Shown here: piece by piece, positions 33,750-40,222 of the stretch | How positions within the stretch are numbered: position 1 is the first letter of the stretch | How the letters are laid out: each line of letters starts with the position of its first letter | Assembly (NCBI RefSeq): GCF_900114845.1 | Contig: NZ_FOUK01000003.1 | Coordinates: 62,001 to 126,000, forward strand | Direction of reading: 5' to 3' | DNA: 64,000 bases | DNA from: Pimelobacter simplex | Lineage (GTDB): Bacteria > Actinomycetota > Actinomycetes > Propionibacteriales > Nocardioidaceae | The notes under the pieces: generated by a model | Databases searched by the model: none | Told to the model about the DNA's origin: nothing | The model's input: only the letters and a program-made list of their open reading frames with translations | Made by a program: the position numbers and the translations under genes

Positions 33750-34744
33750 CTCAGCAGCCGTGCGCCCGCGGCCGGCCGGACGGTGCGGTGCGTGGGCGCG
33801 GGCCAGCCGGCGGCCGCGTAGGCGTCGTCGACCGCCGTCGCGATCGCGGGCGCGGTGGCCTCCGCGACCAGCGCGATGGTGCACCCGCCGAAGCCGCCGC
33901 CGGTCAGCCGGGCGCCGAGCGCGCCCGCGGCCAGCGCGGCGTCGACGGCGGTGTCGAGCTCGGGGACGGAGACCTCGAAGTCCTCGCGCAACGACGTGTG
34001 GGACGCCGTCATGAGGACGCCCAGCGTGCCCCAGTCGCGGGCCTCGATCGCCTCGACGGCCGCTCCGACGCGGGCGTCCTCGGTCGTCACGTGGCGGAGC
34101 CGGCGCGGGTCGCCCGCCGCGCACTCGCGGCGGCGCTGGGCGTAGCCGCCGTCGCCGTCCGCGAGCACGTGGCGCACGCCGGTGTCGGTGACGAGGACGG
34201 TCAGGCCGGCGGCGGCCAGGGGGAGGGGGACGTCGCGCACGCGCGGGCGCGCGGGATCGGCGAAGTCGAGCAGCAGCGCGCCATCGGCGGTGCCGAGCAT
34301 GCTGGCGAGCTGGTCCATGCCGCCCGTGGGGGCGCCGACGTGCTCGGTCTCGGCACGGCGGCACGCCTCCGCGATCGACCGGCGACCGGACCGGTCCAGG
34401 GGTCGCCCGAGCAGACCGGCGACCGCGACGGCGACCGCGCACTCGAGCGCCGCCGAGCTGGACAGGCCGCCGCCGAGGGGCAGGTCCGTGGTGACGGCGA
34501 CGTCGAGGCCGGGGACGTCCCAGCCCGCCTCGCGCAGCGCCCACACGACGCCGGCGACGTACTCGGTCCCGGACCCGTCGGCGTCGGCGCTGCTCTCGAC
34601 CACCAGTCCGGGCTCGTCGCGGACCGTCACCGTCGCGGTGGTCGCGAGCGGGATCGCGAACGGCAGGCAGCGCCCGCCGTTGTAGTCGGTGTGCTCGCCG
34701 ATCAGGTTCACCCGGCCGGGTGCCGTGGCGGTCGCTGAGGTCAC
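33746..34744 (-). CDS. galK: Galactokinase
   Basis: GHMP kinase of 332 residues that phosphorylates galactose at C1 (Leloir pathway). It has the galactokinase signature GRVNLIGEHTDYNGGRCLPFAIP near the N-terminus, the ATP loop PLGGGLSSSAALECAVAVAVAG, and the third motif GARLTGGGFGGCTIALV. It is somewhat shorter than the usual 380 residues. galT and galE are not nearby. Start GTG with GAGGAT 6 nt upstream. Confidence 0.93.
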   Translation of the reverse strand: MTSATATAPGRVNLIGEHTDYNGGRCLPFAIPLATTATVTVRDEPGLVVESSADADGSGTEYVAGVVWALREAGWDVPGLDVAVTTDLPLGGGLSSSAALECAVAVAVAGLLGRPLDRSGRRSIAEACRRAETEHVGAPTGGMDQLASMLGTADGALLLDFADPARPRVRDVPLPLAAAGLTVLVTDTGVRHVLADGDGGYAQRRRECAAGDPRRLRHVTTEDARVGAAVEAIEARDWGTLGVLMTASHTSLREDFEVSVPELDTAVDAALAAGALGARLTGGGFGGCTIALVAEATAPAIATAVDDAYAAAGWPAPTHRTVRPAAGARLLS

Positions 34745-34769
34745 CCGCTCATCCTCCCCGACGGGCCGC

Positions 34770-34775
34770 TAGCGT
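34770..34775 (+). promoter_or_regulatory. -10 box TAGCGT for the nucleosidase
   Basis: TAGCGT, six bases, then GTG at 34782, in the 37-bp gap divergent to galK. Confidence 0.5.
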
Positions 34776-34781
34776 GGCGCC

Positions 34782-35348
34782 GTGCCTCGTCCCTTGATCG
34801 TCGCCGCCGCCCGGTCCGAGGTGGCCTACGTCCCGGCCGGGATCGACGTCGTCGTCACCGGCATCGGCAAGACCGCCGCCGCGACCGCGCTCACCCGGCA
34901 CCTCGCCCGTCGTACGGACCTCGACGACCTGGTGGTCGTCAACCTCGGCACCGCCGGCGCGCTGCACGACGGGCTCGACGGTCTCGACGGCGAGCCCGGG
35001 CTCTACGAGATCGGCACGGTGCTCAACCACGACATCAACGGCGACGCCATCCGGGCGCTGGGCTACGACCCGCGCGACCGGCTGGTGATCGGCGACAGCC
35101 CCACGGTGCTCGCCTCCGGCGACGTCTTCGTCAACGACGCGGCGGTCCGGGCACGGCTCGCCGAGCAGGCGCAGCTCGTCGACATGGAGGGGTACGCCGT
35201 CGCGTACGTCGCCCAGGAGCTCGGCGTCCCGCTGCGGATGATCAAGCACGTCTCCGACAACGCCGACGAGGGCGCGATGGAGTGGGTGGCACTGGTCGAC
35301 CGCAGCGCGCGGGTGCTGGGGGAGTGGGCGGCGACCCACCTGGGCTGA
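34782..35348 (+). CDS. Nucleosidase of the MTA/SAH nucleosidase family
   Basis: 188-residue phosphorylase-superfamily enzyme. The fold is recognised from VVVTGIGKTAAATAL, LVVVNLGTAGALHDGLDG and the catalytic block VDMEGYAVAYVAQELGVPLRMIKHVSDNAD (Met-Glu for the ribose, Asp for base activation). It is shorter than MtnN (about 230), as in many actinobacterial nucleosidases. It probably cleaves methylthioadenosine or S-adenosylhomocysteine. Confidence 0.85.
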   Translation: MPRPLIVAAARSEVAYVPAGIDVVVTGIGKTAAATALTRHLARRTDLDDLVVVNLGTAGALHDGLDGLDGEPGLYEIGTVLNHDINGDAIRALGYDPRDRLVIGDSPTVLASGDVFVNDAAVRARLAEQAQLVDMEGYAVAYVAQELGVPLRMIKHVSDNADEGAMEWVALVDRSARVLGEWAATHLG

Positions 35349-35373
35349 GCGACGGCGGACAGCGTCGCCTCAG
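35345..35373. terminator. Hairpin between convergent nucleosidase and LysR-domain genes
   Basis: Stem of CTGAGCGACG with CGTCGCCTCAG (one bulged C) around a short loop. It overlaps both gene ends. No U-tract. Confidence 0.4.
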
Positions 35374-35963
35374 CGGCTGCTCGACGCCCGCCGGCCGCGA
35401 ACGACGCCCACGAAGTCCTGGTGGACGGGGCTGTCGGCGTCGCGGAGCCACAGCAGGGCGACCGTCGTCGGCGGCAGGTCGACCGGGCGGGTGACGACGT
35501 CCTTGCGGTGGTGCAGGCGGGCCAGCGACATCGGGACGATCACGACGCCGCTGCCGGAGGCGGCGACCTCGATGGCGTCCTTGACCGTCATCGGCGGGAA
35601 CGGCAGCTGCTCGGCGTCCGGCGTCCACCCGGACGGGTGGGGGAGCACGAGCTGCTCGCCGGCGAGCTCGGCGAGGTCGAGCGGTGCATCGGTGTCGGCG
35701 GCCGCGACGAAGTGCTCGCGGCCGGCGACGACGACCGGCTGCTCGTCGTACAGGCGGACGCAGTGGAGCGGAGCGGGTGCCTCGAGGTCGATCGGCAGCC
35801 GGCCCAGCAGGAGGTCGGCGGTGCCGTCGTCGAGCACGCCGCGGCCGGCCTCCTCCTCGACGGGGAGCAGCCGCAGCGGCAGCCGGGGATGACGCTCCCG
35901 CCACACCCGGGCCCACTTGTCGGGCGTCACTCCGGGGACGAAGGCGACACGCAGCTCTTCCAT
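35370..35963 (-). CDS. Stand-alone LysR-type substrate-binding domain protein
   Basis: 197 residues that match only the effector-binding half of a LysR regulator: ELRVAFVPGVTPDKWARVWRERHP, the ADLLLGRLPID motif, LYDEQPVVVAGREHF and the second-lobe AIEVAASGSGVVIVPMSLARL. No helix-turn-helix is present. The 44 bp upstream end at the next gene, so it is not a frameshifted longer gene. It could modulate another regulator or bind a ligand on its own. GATCGT is 6 nt before the ATG. Confidence 0.75.
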   Translation of the reverse strand: MEELRVAFVPGVTPDKWARVWRERHPRLPLRLLPVEEEAGRGVLDDGTADLLLGRLPIDLEAPAPLHCVRLYDEQPVVVAGREHFVAAADTDAPLDLAELAGEQLVLPHPSGWTPDAEQLPFPPMTVKDAIEVAASGSGVVIVPMSLARLHHRKDVVTRPVDLPPTTVALLWLRDADSPVHQDFVGVVRGRRASSSR

Positions 35964-36007
35964 GCCCCCACGATCCCAGAAGCGACGCCCGACCGTGGCT
36001 TCGGCGG

Positions 36008-36283
36008 CTAGGCCTGGGCGAGCAGCCCGAACTGCAGGGAGCCCTGTTCGTCGACGCCCGCGTCGAGCGTCATCTCGTCCAGCTTCTCCGCGGCCCCGGC
36101 GTCGAGGTAGACGGTCGCGCCGTCCTGCTCGACCACCTGGTCACCCGCCACCGGTTGCTCCGTGGCGGCGACGGCGAACCCCGTCTCGACCTGCGTGATG
36201 CGCAGGCCCGCGGTGTCCGGGGCGTCCGGGATGTCGGTCATCTGCTTGACGATCGTGCATGCGTTCTCAGTCAGGGTGAGCAT
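36008..36283 (-). CDS. HesB/IscA-like protein lacking the cluster cysteines
   Basis: 91 residues with the IscA-type profile: an N-terminal helix (MLTLTENACTIVKQMTDI), then AGLRITQVETGFAVA, DQVVEQDGATVYLDAGAAEKLDEMTLD. True IscA proteins carry a GCSG cysteine and a C-terminal CGCG; this one has neither, and only one Cys near residue 9. It therefore probably does not hold a [2Fe-2S] cluster in the usual way. A ribosome site (GAGAAGG) precedes the ATG. It resembles stress-induced HesB-like proteins of actinobacteria. Confidence 0.72.
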   Translation of the reverse strand: MLTLTENACTIVKQMTDIPDAPDTAGLRITQVETGFAVAATEQPVAGDQVVEQDGATVYLDAGAAEKLDEMTLDAGVDEQGSLQFGLLAQA

Positions 36284-36315
36284 GGCTTGCCTTCTCGGTT
36301 GAGGTCAGAGACCTT

Positions 36316-36335
36316 TCCCACCGTTGCAGGTGGGA
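36316..36335 (+). promoter_or_regulatory. Inverted repeat upstream of the IscA-like gene
   Basis: Arms TCCCACC (36316-36322) and GGTGGGA (36329-36335) around GTTGCA, 33 bp upstream of the gene at 36283. It could be an operator. The rest of the 172-bp gap to the tRNA shows no gene. Confidence 0.35.
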
Positions 36336-36455
36336 CGGACTCGATCAAGGGCGCCGGGCCGCGCGCCGGCCACCGCGACGAGCCCGGCCGGACGCCGGAA
36401 GGGGGTGCCGATGCGGCATCTCGGGCCAGCCTTTGCTACGGTTTCACCCGCACTC

Positions 36456-36541
36456 GTCCGGGTGGCGGAATTGGCAGACGCGCTAGCTTGAGGTGCTAGT
36501 GCCCGTATTAGGGCGTGGGGGTTCAAGTCCCCCCTCGGACA
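36456..36541 (+). tRNA. tRNA-Leu (anticodon GAG)
   Basis: An 86-nt class II tRNA with a long variable arm. The acceptor GTCCGGG (36456-36462) pairs with CTCGGAC (36534-36540), with one G-U pair. The anticodon stem is CTAGC/GCTAG around the loop TTGAGGT, giving GAG, which reads CUC and CUU. The T arm contains GGTTCAAGTCC-type sequence. CCA is not encoded: the bases after the discriminator are CCG. Confidence 0.95.
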
Positions 36542-36549
36542 CCGAAGAC

Positions 36550-36587
36550 ACAGAAGGAACCCCGGGAAGACCCGGGGTTCCTTCTGT
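36550..36587 (+). terminator. Terminator after tRNA-Leu
   Basis: Perfect stem with 17-bp arms (ACAGAAGGAACCCCGGG and its complement) around AAGA, starting 9 nt after the tRNA, followed by TCATTT. It also serves the small convergent gene at 36602 from the other side. Confidence 0.85.
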
Positions 36588-36601
36588 CATTTCGGGCTGC
36601 G

Positions 36602-36739
36602 CTACCGGTAGGTCACCGCCGGGCACGCGCCGCAGACGAACTCGCGCACGGCGCCGCCCGGCTCGTTCTCGACGCTGGCCAGGTGCCAGTCGTGCTCGTG
36701 GACGCCGGGCGCCAGCGGCGCGAGCGGGACGCTGGTCAT
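36602..36739 (-). CDS. Small C-x-x-C protein, 45 residues
   Basis: Short gene from the ATG at 36739: APGVHEHDWHLASVENEPG, then REFVCGACPAVTYR at the end. A single C-x2-C near the C-terminus and a His-Asp-Trp element suggest a small metal-binding or zinc-ribbon-like protein. I recall similar tiny actinobacterial proteins of unknown function. It sits between the tRNA terminator and the DUF6458 gene on the same strand as the latter. Confidence 0.6.
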   Translation of the reverse strand: MTSVPLAPLAPGVHEHDWHLASVENEPGGAVREFVCGACPAVTYR

Positions 36740-36760
36740 GGCACCTGGTCGCGGATGCGG

Positions 36761-36979
36761 CTAGATGCGCGGGTCGTCGCGGTGGTGGACGACGGTCTCC
36801 CGGGGCCCGCGGCGCCACGGCGGCGCGTAGAGCAGCGAGAGGACGATGGCCAGCACCCCGGCCACGATCAGGATGGTCCCGAGGGCGCCGTCGTTGACGA
36901 AGTCGAGGTCGACGGTGATCACGTCGAGGGCGAGGATCAGCCCCAGGACGAGCAACACGATTCCCAGTCCGATGTACAT
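36761..36979 (-). CDS. DUF6458 family small membrane protein
   Basis: 72 residues with two membrane segments: YIGLGIVLLVLGLILAL (2-18) and LGTILIVAGVLAIVLSLLY (34-52), joined by DVITVDLDFVNDGA. A basic cytoplasmic tail follows (RRGPRETVVHHRDDPRI). The family is widespread in actinobacteria and of unknown function. The ATG at 36979 has CACCGT 6 nt upstream; an upstream in-frame extension has no supporting signal. Confidence 0.82.
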   Translation of the reverse strand: MYIGLGIVLLVLGLILALDVITVDLDFVNDGALGTILIVAGVLAIVLSLLYAPPWRRGPRETVVHHRDDPRI

Positions 36980-37119
36980 GCGGGAACGGTGCCCCCGAAA
37001 CCCCAGGCCATACGGGTGCGGGCCCATCGGCGCGTGCCGGGCGGCGTCCCGTCTGCCTCGTGGTGCGGGAGGTACTGCCTAGGCACACGTGGGGACCATC
37101 ACTACTGGGGGAGAGAGAA

Positions 37120-37944
37120 ATGAACATCGACGACAGCTTTCAGAACGCTCTGGACAGATTCATCGGATTCCTGCCCAACCTGATCGGCTTCCTGGTGCTG
37201 CTGATCATCGGCTTCATCGTCGCCAAGCTCGTGCAGGTCGCCGTCCGCAAGGGCCTGGAGATGACGGGCATCGACGGCCACCTGGAGCGCTCGAGCGCCC
37301 ATGCGTACCTGTCCCGGGCACTGCCCGGCGTCGGCGTCGCCCGGGCCGTCTCGCTGGTCGTCTTCTGGTTCGTCCTGGTGTTCTTCGCCGTGGCCGCGGT
37401 GACGGCGCTGGAGGTCCGGGAGCTGACGATCTTCATGAACGACGTGCTGGCCTACCTGCCGAACGTCCTCGTCGCGATCGCGATCTTCGTCATTGCGGCG
37501 CTGCTGTCGAGCGGGGTGGCGACGGGCGTCTCCCGGATGATGGGGGACACGCCGACCGGCAAGATCGTGGCGACGGTGCTGCCGGCCGTGGTCATGGTCA
37601 TCGCGATGTTCATGATCCTCGAGCAGCTCCAGATCGCCCCGGAGATCGTGCGCATCGCGTTCGCCGCGACGATGGGCGCCCTGGCCCTCGGGCTCGCGCT
37701 GGCCTTCGGGCTCGGTGGCCGTCCGGTCGCCCAGCGGGTGCTGGAGGACGCCTACGCGAAGGGACGCGAGGAGGCCGAGCGGGCCCGCTACAGCCGCCGC
37801 GCCGCGAGCCGGGCCACGGACCCGACCGACCCGACCGACCCGACCGGTACCGCCACGCGGCGGTACGACCTTCCCGCCGACCCGACCGACCCGACCGACC
37901 CGGCCGGGGCGCACACCCGACGGGGCCCGGACGAGATGCTCTGA
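37120..37944 (+). CDS. Mechanosensitive channel-like membrane protein (conserved TM helix type)
   Basis: 274 residues with about five membrane segments. The N-terminal part, FQNALDRFIGFLPNLIGFLVLLIIGFIVAKLVQVAVRKGL, is the conserved TM helix found before MscS domains, repeated later as VLAYLPNVLVAIAIFVIAALLSSGVATGVS. The pore-lining and beta domains of MscS are absent, so it may be a channel-like scaffold. The tail has two runs of the repeat DPT (DPTDPTDPT). The ribosome site GGGGGAGAGAG precedes the ATG. It lies among stress-type membrane genes, consistent with an osmotic role. Confidence 0.72.
   Translation: MNIDDSFQNALDRFIGFLPNLIGFLVLLIIGFIVAKLVQVAVRKGLEMTGIDGHLERSSAHAYLSRALPGVGVARAVSLVVFWFVLVFFAVAAVTALEVRELTIFMNDVLAYLPNVLVAIAIFVIAALLSSGVATGVSRMMGDTPTGKIVATVLPAVVMVIAMFMILEQLQIAPEIVRIAFAATMGALALGLALAFGLGGRPVAQRVLEDAYAKGREEAERARYSRRAASRATDPTDPTDPTGTATRRYDLPADPTDPTDPAGAHTRRGPDEML
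37820..37902 (+). repeat. Tandem DNA repeat ACCCGACCG encoding DPT runs
   Basis: Two clusters of the 9-base unit, 37820-37846 and 37882-37902, inside the tail of the channel-like gene. Copy-number change would keep the reading frame and change tail length. Confidence 0.7.
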
Positions 37945-37967
37945 GGGCGCACGGCCCGGGGGTGCCG

Positions 37968-38087
37968 TCAGGTGCAGAGCCAGACCAGGATGCCGGCGAG
38001 GACCAGCACCGCGATCACCAGGACGAGGCCGTCCAGCTCGGGGACGTCCACGTCCGCCTGGTCGTGGCGGTCGAGGTGAACCGTCAT
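37968..38087 (-). CDS. Single-span membrane micropeptide, 39 residues
   Basis: From the ATG at 38087, 4 nt after GGGGGG: an acidic/His head (TVHLDRHDQADVDVPELDG) and one strong membrane helix LVLVIAVLVLAGILVWLCT at the C-terminus. An ATG one codon upstream is possible. It lies 69 nt downstream of the gene at 38157 on the same strand, so it probably ends that operon. I recognise no family. Confidence 0.55.
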   Translation of the reverse strand: MTVHLDRHDQADVDVPELDGLVLVIAVLVLAGILVWLCT

Positions 38088-38156
38088 CATTCCCCCCTAG
38101 GAAACGGAAACGAGGTGGGGCGAGCGGCCGGCCGTGGGGCCGGCCGCTCGCGATCG

Positions 38157-38477
38157 TCAGGACAGGTGCAGGCGCTTCCGCAGGCCGTGGACGCCGTGCT
38201 TCGCCTTCTTCCCGGTCTTCTTCCCGGTCTTCTTGGCGTTCTTGGCGGCGTTCTTGCCGGCGTCGGACCCACGGTCGGCCAGCTCGCTGATCGGGTGCCG
38301 GAGCTCGCGCGGCACGACCAGGCGGCCGGCCAGGCCGAACACCCGGCGGGTCAGGAACAGCACCGGGATGCCCAGCGGGAGCAGGATCACCGTCACGCAC
38401 AGGAGCCCACCGACCAGACCGAGCAGTCCGCCCACGATCCACAGCAGGGCGGCCGCCGTCCACCGCAGCACACGCAC
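38157..38477 (-). CDS. Small membrane protein with Lys-rich tail
   Basis: 106 residues: two hydrophobic helices (VLRWTAAALLWIVGGLLGLVGGLL and CVTVILLPLGIPVLFL), then a basic, probably cytoplasmic tail with DAGKNAAKNAKKTGKKTGKKAKHG. The GTG start has GAGGAG 7 nt upstream, placed right at the stop of the preceding gene at 38488, so the two form an operon. The function is unknown. Confidence 0.7.
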   Translation of the reverse strand: MRVLRWTAAALLWIVGGLLGLVGGLLCVTVILLPLGIPVLFLTRRVFGLAGRLVVPRELRHPISELADRGSDAGKNAAKNAKKTGKKTGKKAKHGVHGLRKRLHLS

Positions 38478-38487
38478 GGCCGGCTCC

Positions 38488-38733
38488 TCAGTCGTTCCCG
38501 GCGAGCGATGCCAGCCGGGCCAGCATCGAGACGCTCGGGTAGTTGGTCTCGCTGATCTTCTGCATGAGGACCGCGGCGTACGCCGGGACCTCGTCGGGCT
38601 CGAGGAGGTCCTCGAGCAGCGTCATCATCGGGATCGACGGGAAGGCGTCCTCCGCGACCTTGTCCATGAGCAGGTCGACGATGCGCGCTCTCGTGTCCGC
38701 GTTGTTCGGGTTGTCCGCGTTGTTCCGTTCCAT
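38488..38733 (-). CDS. Small acidic cytoplasmic protein, function unknown
   Basis: 81 residues, without membrane segments: RARIVDLLMDKVAEDAFPSIPMMTLLEDLL and VPAYAAVLMQKISETNYPSVSMLARLASLAG. Two similar halves (DKVAEDAFPSIPMMTLLEDL and QKISETNYPSVSMLARLASL) show an internal repeat of a helix-PS-hydrophobic-helix unit. The ribosome site AGGGGGGA precedes the ATG. It is the first gene of the three-gene operon running to 37968. Confidence 0.68.
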   Translation of the reverse strand: MERNNADNPNNADTRARIVDLLMDKVAEDAFPSIPMMTLLEDLLEPDEVPAYAAVLMQKISETNYPSVSMLARLASLAGND

Positions 38734-38775
38734 GGTTCGTTCCCCCCTTGGTTGCTCTCCTCCGAGTCCTCAGCG

Positions 38776-38800
38776 GTACCCGGCGGCGCGCGGCGGATGC
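38776..38800 (-). promoter_or_regulatory. SigB-type promoter for the small-membrane-protein operon
   Basis: On the minus strand GCAT, 15 nt, then GGGTAC: a full match to the actinobacterial SigB/SigH-like consensus GNNT-N14-16-GGGTAY. It is 42 bp upstream of the ATG at 38733. Stress control is inferred. Confidence 0.5.
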
Positions 38801-38851
38801 TGCTCTGCGGCGTTCGGGGTACCGGGAGGCGTGGGTCGGAAGGAGGCGGTC

Positions 38852-39397
38852 GTGCCGGGGACGCAACGGGGCTCGAGCCCGTCGGAGCGGTGGCGCGCGG
38901 CGCCGTCGCTCACGATCTGGGTGTACGACTCGCCCCTGGGCGGCGCCGCGGGGGAGGTCCGCTTCAAGGAGCTCGTCCGGCGGGGCGCCGTGGTGGTCAT
39001 CGAGGCCGTCGCCGTGACCTGGGTCCGGGGCAGCCACCGCCCCCACGTCGGACACCTCCGCCGCCGCTCGCCCGCTCCGGGGACGTCCGTCCTCTGCAGC
39101 CTGGTCAGCCTGCTCGCCGACTCCGGCCCCGACGGCGGGCACCGGATCTCGGCCCTGGCCTCCCGGCTCACCGGCACGGGCATCGACCACCAGCTCCTCG
39201 CGGACGCGCGGCGCGCGTTCGCCCCCGGGACGTCCGCGCTGCTGGTGCTGGCGAGCGACGTCAACCTGGACGTCGTCCGGCCGATCGTCGAGCACGGACG
39301 GGCCCGCCGGGGCGTCGTCATGGTGCACGCGGACCTGACGACGCACGCCGTCGAGATGCTCCGCGGCGAACTCCTCCCCCATATTGGGGAGATGTGA
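38852..39397 (+). CDS. DUF1269 family protein
   Basis: 181 residues from the GTG at 38852, which has AAGGAGG 5 nt upstream. DUF1269 signs are SLTIWVYDSPLGGAAGEVRFKELVRRGAVVVIEAVAVTWV, the late FAPGTSALLVLASDVNLDVVRPIV, and GVVMVHADLTTHAVEMLRGEL. The central glycine-zipper seen in many members is replaced by a polar stretch. Members are linked to stress responses but have no defined activity. A GGGTAC at 38817-38822 lies 30 bp upstream. Confidence 0.72.
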   Translation: MPGTQRGSSPSERWRAAPSLTIWVYDSPLGGAAGEVRFKELVRRGAVVVIEAVAVTWVRGSHRPHVGHLRRRSPAPGTSVLCSLVSLLADSGPDGGHRISALASRLTGTGIDHQLLADARRAFAPGTSALLVLASDVNLDVVRPIVEHGRARRGVVMVHADLTTHAVEMLRGELLPHIGEM

Positions 39398-39416
39398 CGC
39401 CAGTCACTGATTTCGC

Positions 39417-39441
39417 GTCTGGTGGGTGGGGCCGCGGGTAC
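39417..39441 (+). promoter_or_regulatory. SigB-type promoter for the gas-vesicle cluster
   Basis: GTCT (39417-39420), a 15-nt spacer and GGGTAC (39436-39441) match GNNT-N14-16-GGGTAY, 66 bp before the first gvp gene. No other obvious promoter is seen in the 109-bp gap. Recognition by a SigB-class factor is inference. Confidence 0.5.
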
Positions 39442-39506
39442 ATGGCTGCCGAGGGAGGTGGCCGCGACCTGCACCCCGGGGGGAGTGCATCGACGGCCTG
39501 CACACG

Positions 39507-40217
39507 ATGTCTGCGAACTCGAAGATCGCCCTGGCCGTCGCCGGGGGCTACCTGCTGGGGCGGACCAAGAAGCTGCGCCTGGCCATGACCCTCGCCGGGA
39601 TGCTGGCGGGGAAGAAGCTCGCCACCAACCGCCAGCTCCTGGCGCAGGGCGCCAAGCTGGTCGAGGGCAATCCCCAGCTCAAGGAGCTGCAGGGTCAGCT
39701 CACCGGCCGGCTCGTCGAGGTCGCCCGCGAGGCGGCGCTCGTCGCCACGGCGTCCCGGGTGGAGTCGTTGACCCAGTCGCTGAAGGGCGGGAAGCGCGAC
39801 CAGGGCCGGGACGACGACGAGCCCGACGACGAGCTGGACGACGACGAGGGCTACGAGGACGAGGCCTACGAGGACGAGGAACCCGAGGAGGCCGAGGAGC
39901 CCGAGGAGCCCGAAGACGAGGCCGAGGACGAGGCCGAGGAAGAGCCCGAGGACGAGCCCGAGGACGACGAGCCCGAGGACGAGCCCGAGGACGAGCCCGA
40001 GGACGAGGAGAGCCCGCCGGAGCGGCGTCCCCGCAAGGCTGCGGCCAAGAAGGCGCCGGCCAAGAAGGCTCCCGCCAAGAGGACGCCGGCCAAGAAGACC
40101 ACCGCCGCCGCCAAGAAGACGGCCGCCAAGAAGGCCCCCGCCAAGAAGACGGCGGCGAAGCGGTCCACGAGCCGGCGCGGGACGGCGAAGAAGTCGTCCG
40201 CCAGCTCGAGGAGGTGA
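39507..40217 (+). CDS. Gas-vesicle cluster protein GvpY-like (acidic and Lys/Ala-rich tail)
   Basis: 236 residues. The conserved head is KIALAVAGGYLLGRTKKLRLAMTLAGMLAGKKL, followed by a helical part to about 95. Then comes an extreme acidic stretch (about 105-178; repeats of EDEP) and a basic, histone-H1-like end of KKAPAK/KKTAAK repeats. Streptomyces gvp clusters have a similar gene, gvpY, often misannotated as DNA primase because of its charge. Its role is unknown. It is the first gene of the cluster; start codon ATG at 39507 (probable). Confidence 0.65.
   Translation: MSANSKIALAVAGGYLLGRTKKLRLAMTLAGMLAGKKLATNRQLLAQGAKLVEGNPQLKELQGQLTGRLVEVAREAALVATASRVESLTQSLKGGKRDQGRDDDEPDDELDDDEGYEDEAYEDEEPEEAEEPEEPEDEAEDEAEEEPEDEPEDDEPEDEPEDEPEDEESPPERRPRKAAAKKAPAKKAPAKRTPAKKTTAAAKKTAAKKAPAKKTAAKRSTSRRGTAKKSSASSRR
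39832..40008 (+). repeat. Acidic-codon repeat tract in gvpY-like gene
   Basis: Repeats of GAGGACGAGCCC and near variants (GAG/GAC/CCC codons). A tract with the same unit occurs in gvpZ at 41006-41160. Long runs of purine-rich short units are prone to in-frame length change. Confidence 0.7.
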
Positions 40218-40222
40218 GGGCG

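Noticed and set aside
36980..37119. A SigB-type promoter before the channel-like gene
   Set aside because: No GGGTAY box with a GNNT at 14-16 nt was found in the gap; only a strong ribosome site is clear.
39507..40217. DNA primase activity for the first gvp gene
   Set aside because: No primase motif is present; similarity would only reflect the charged low-complexity tail.
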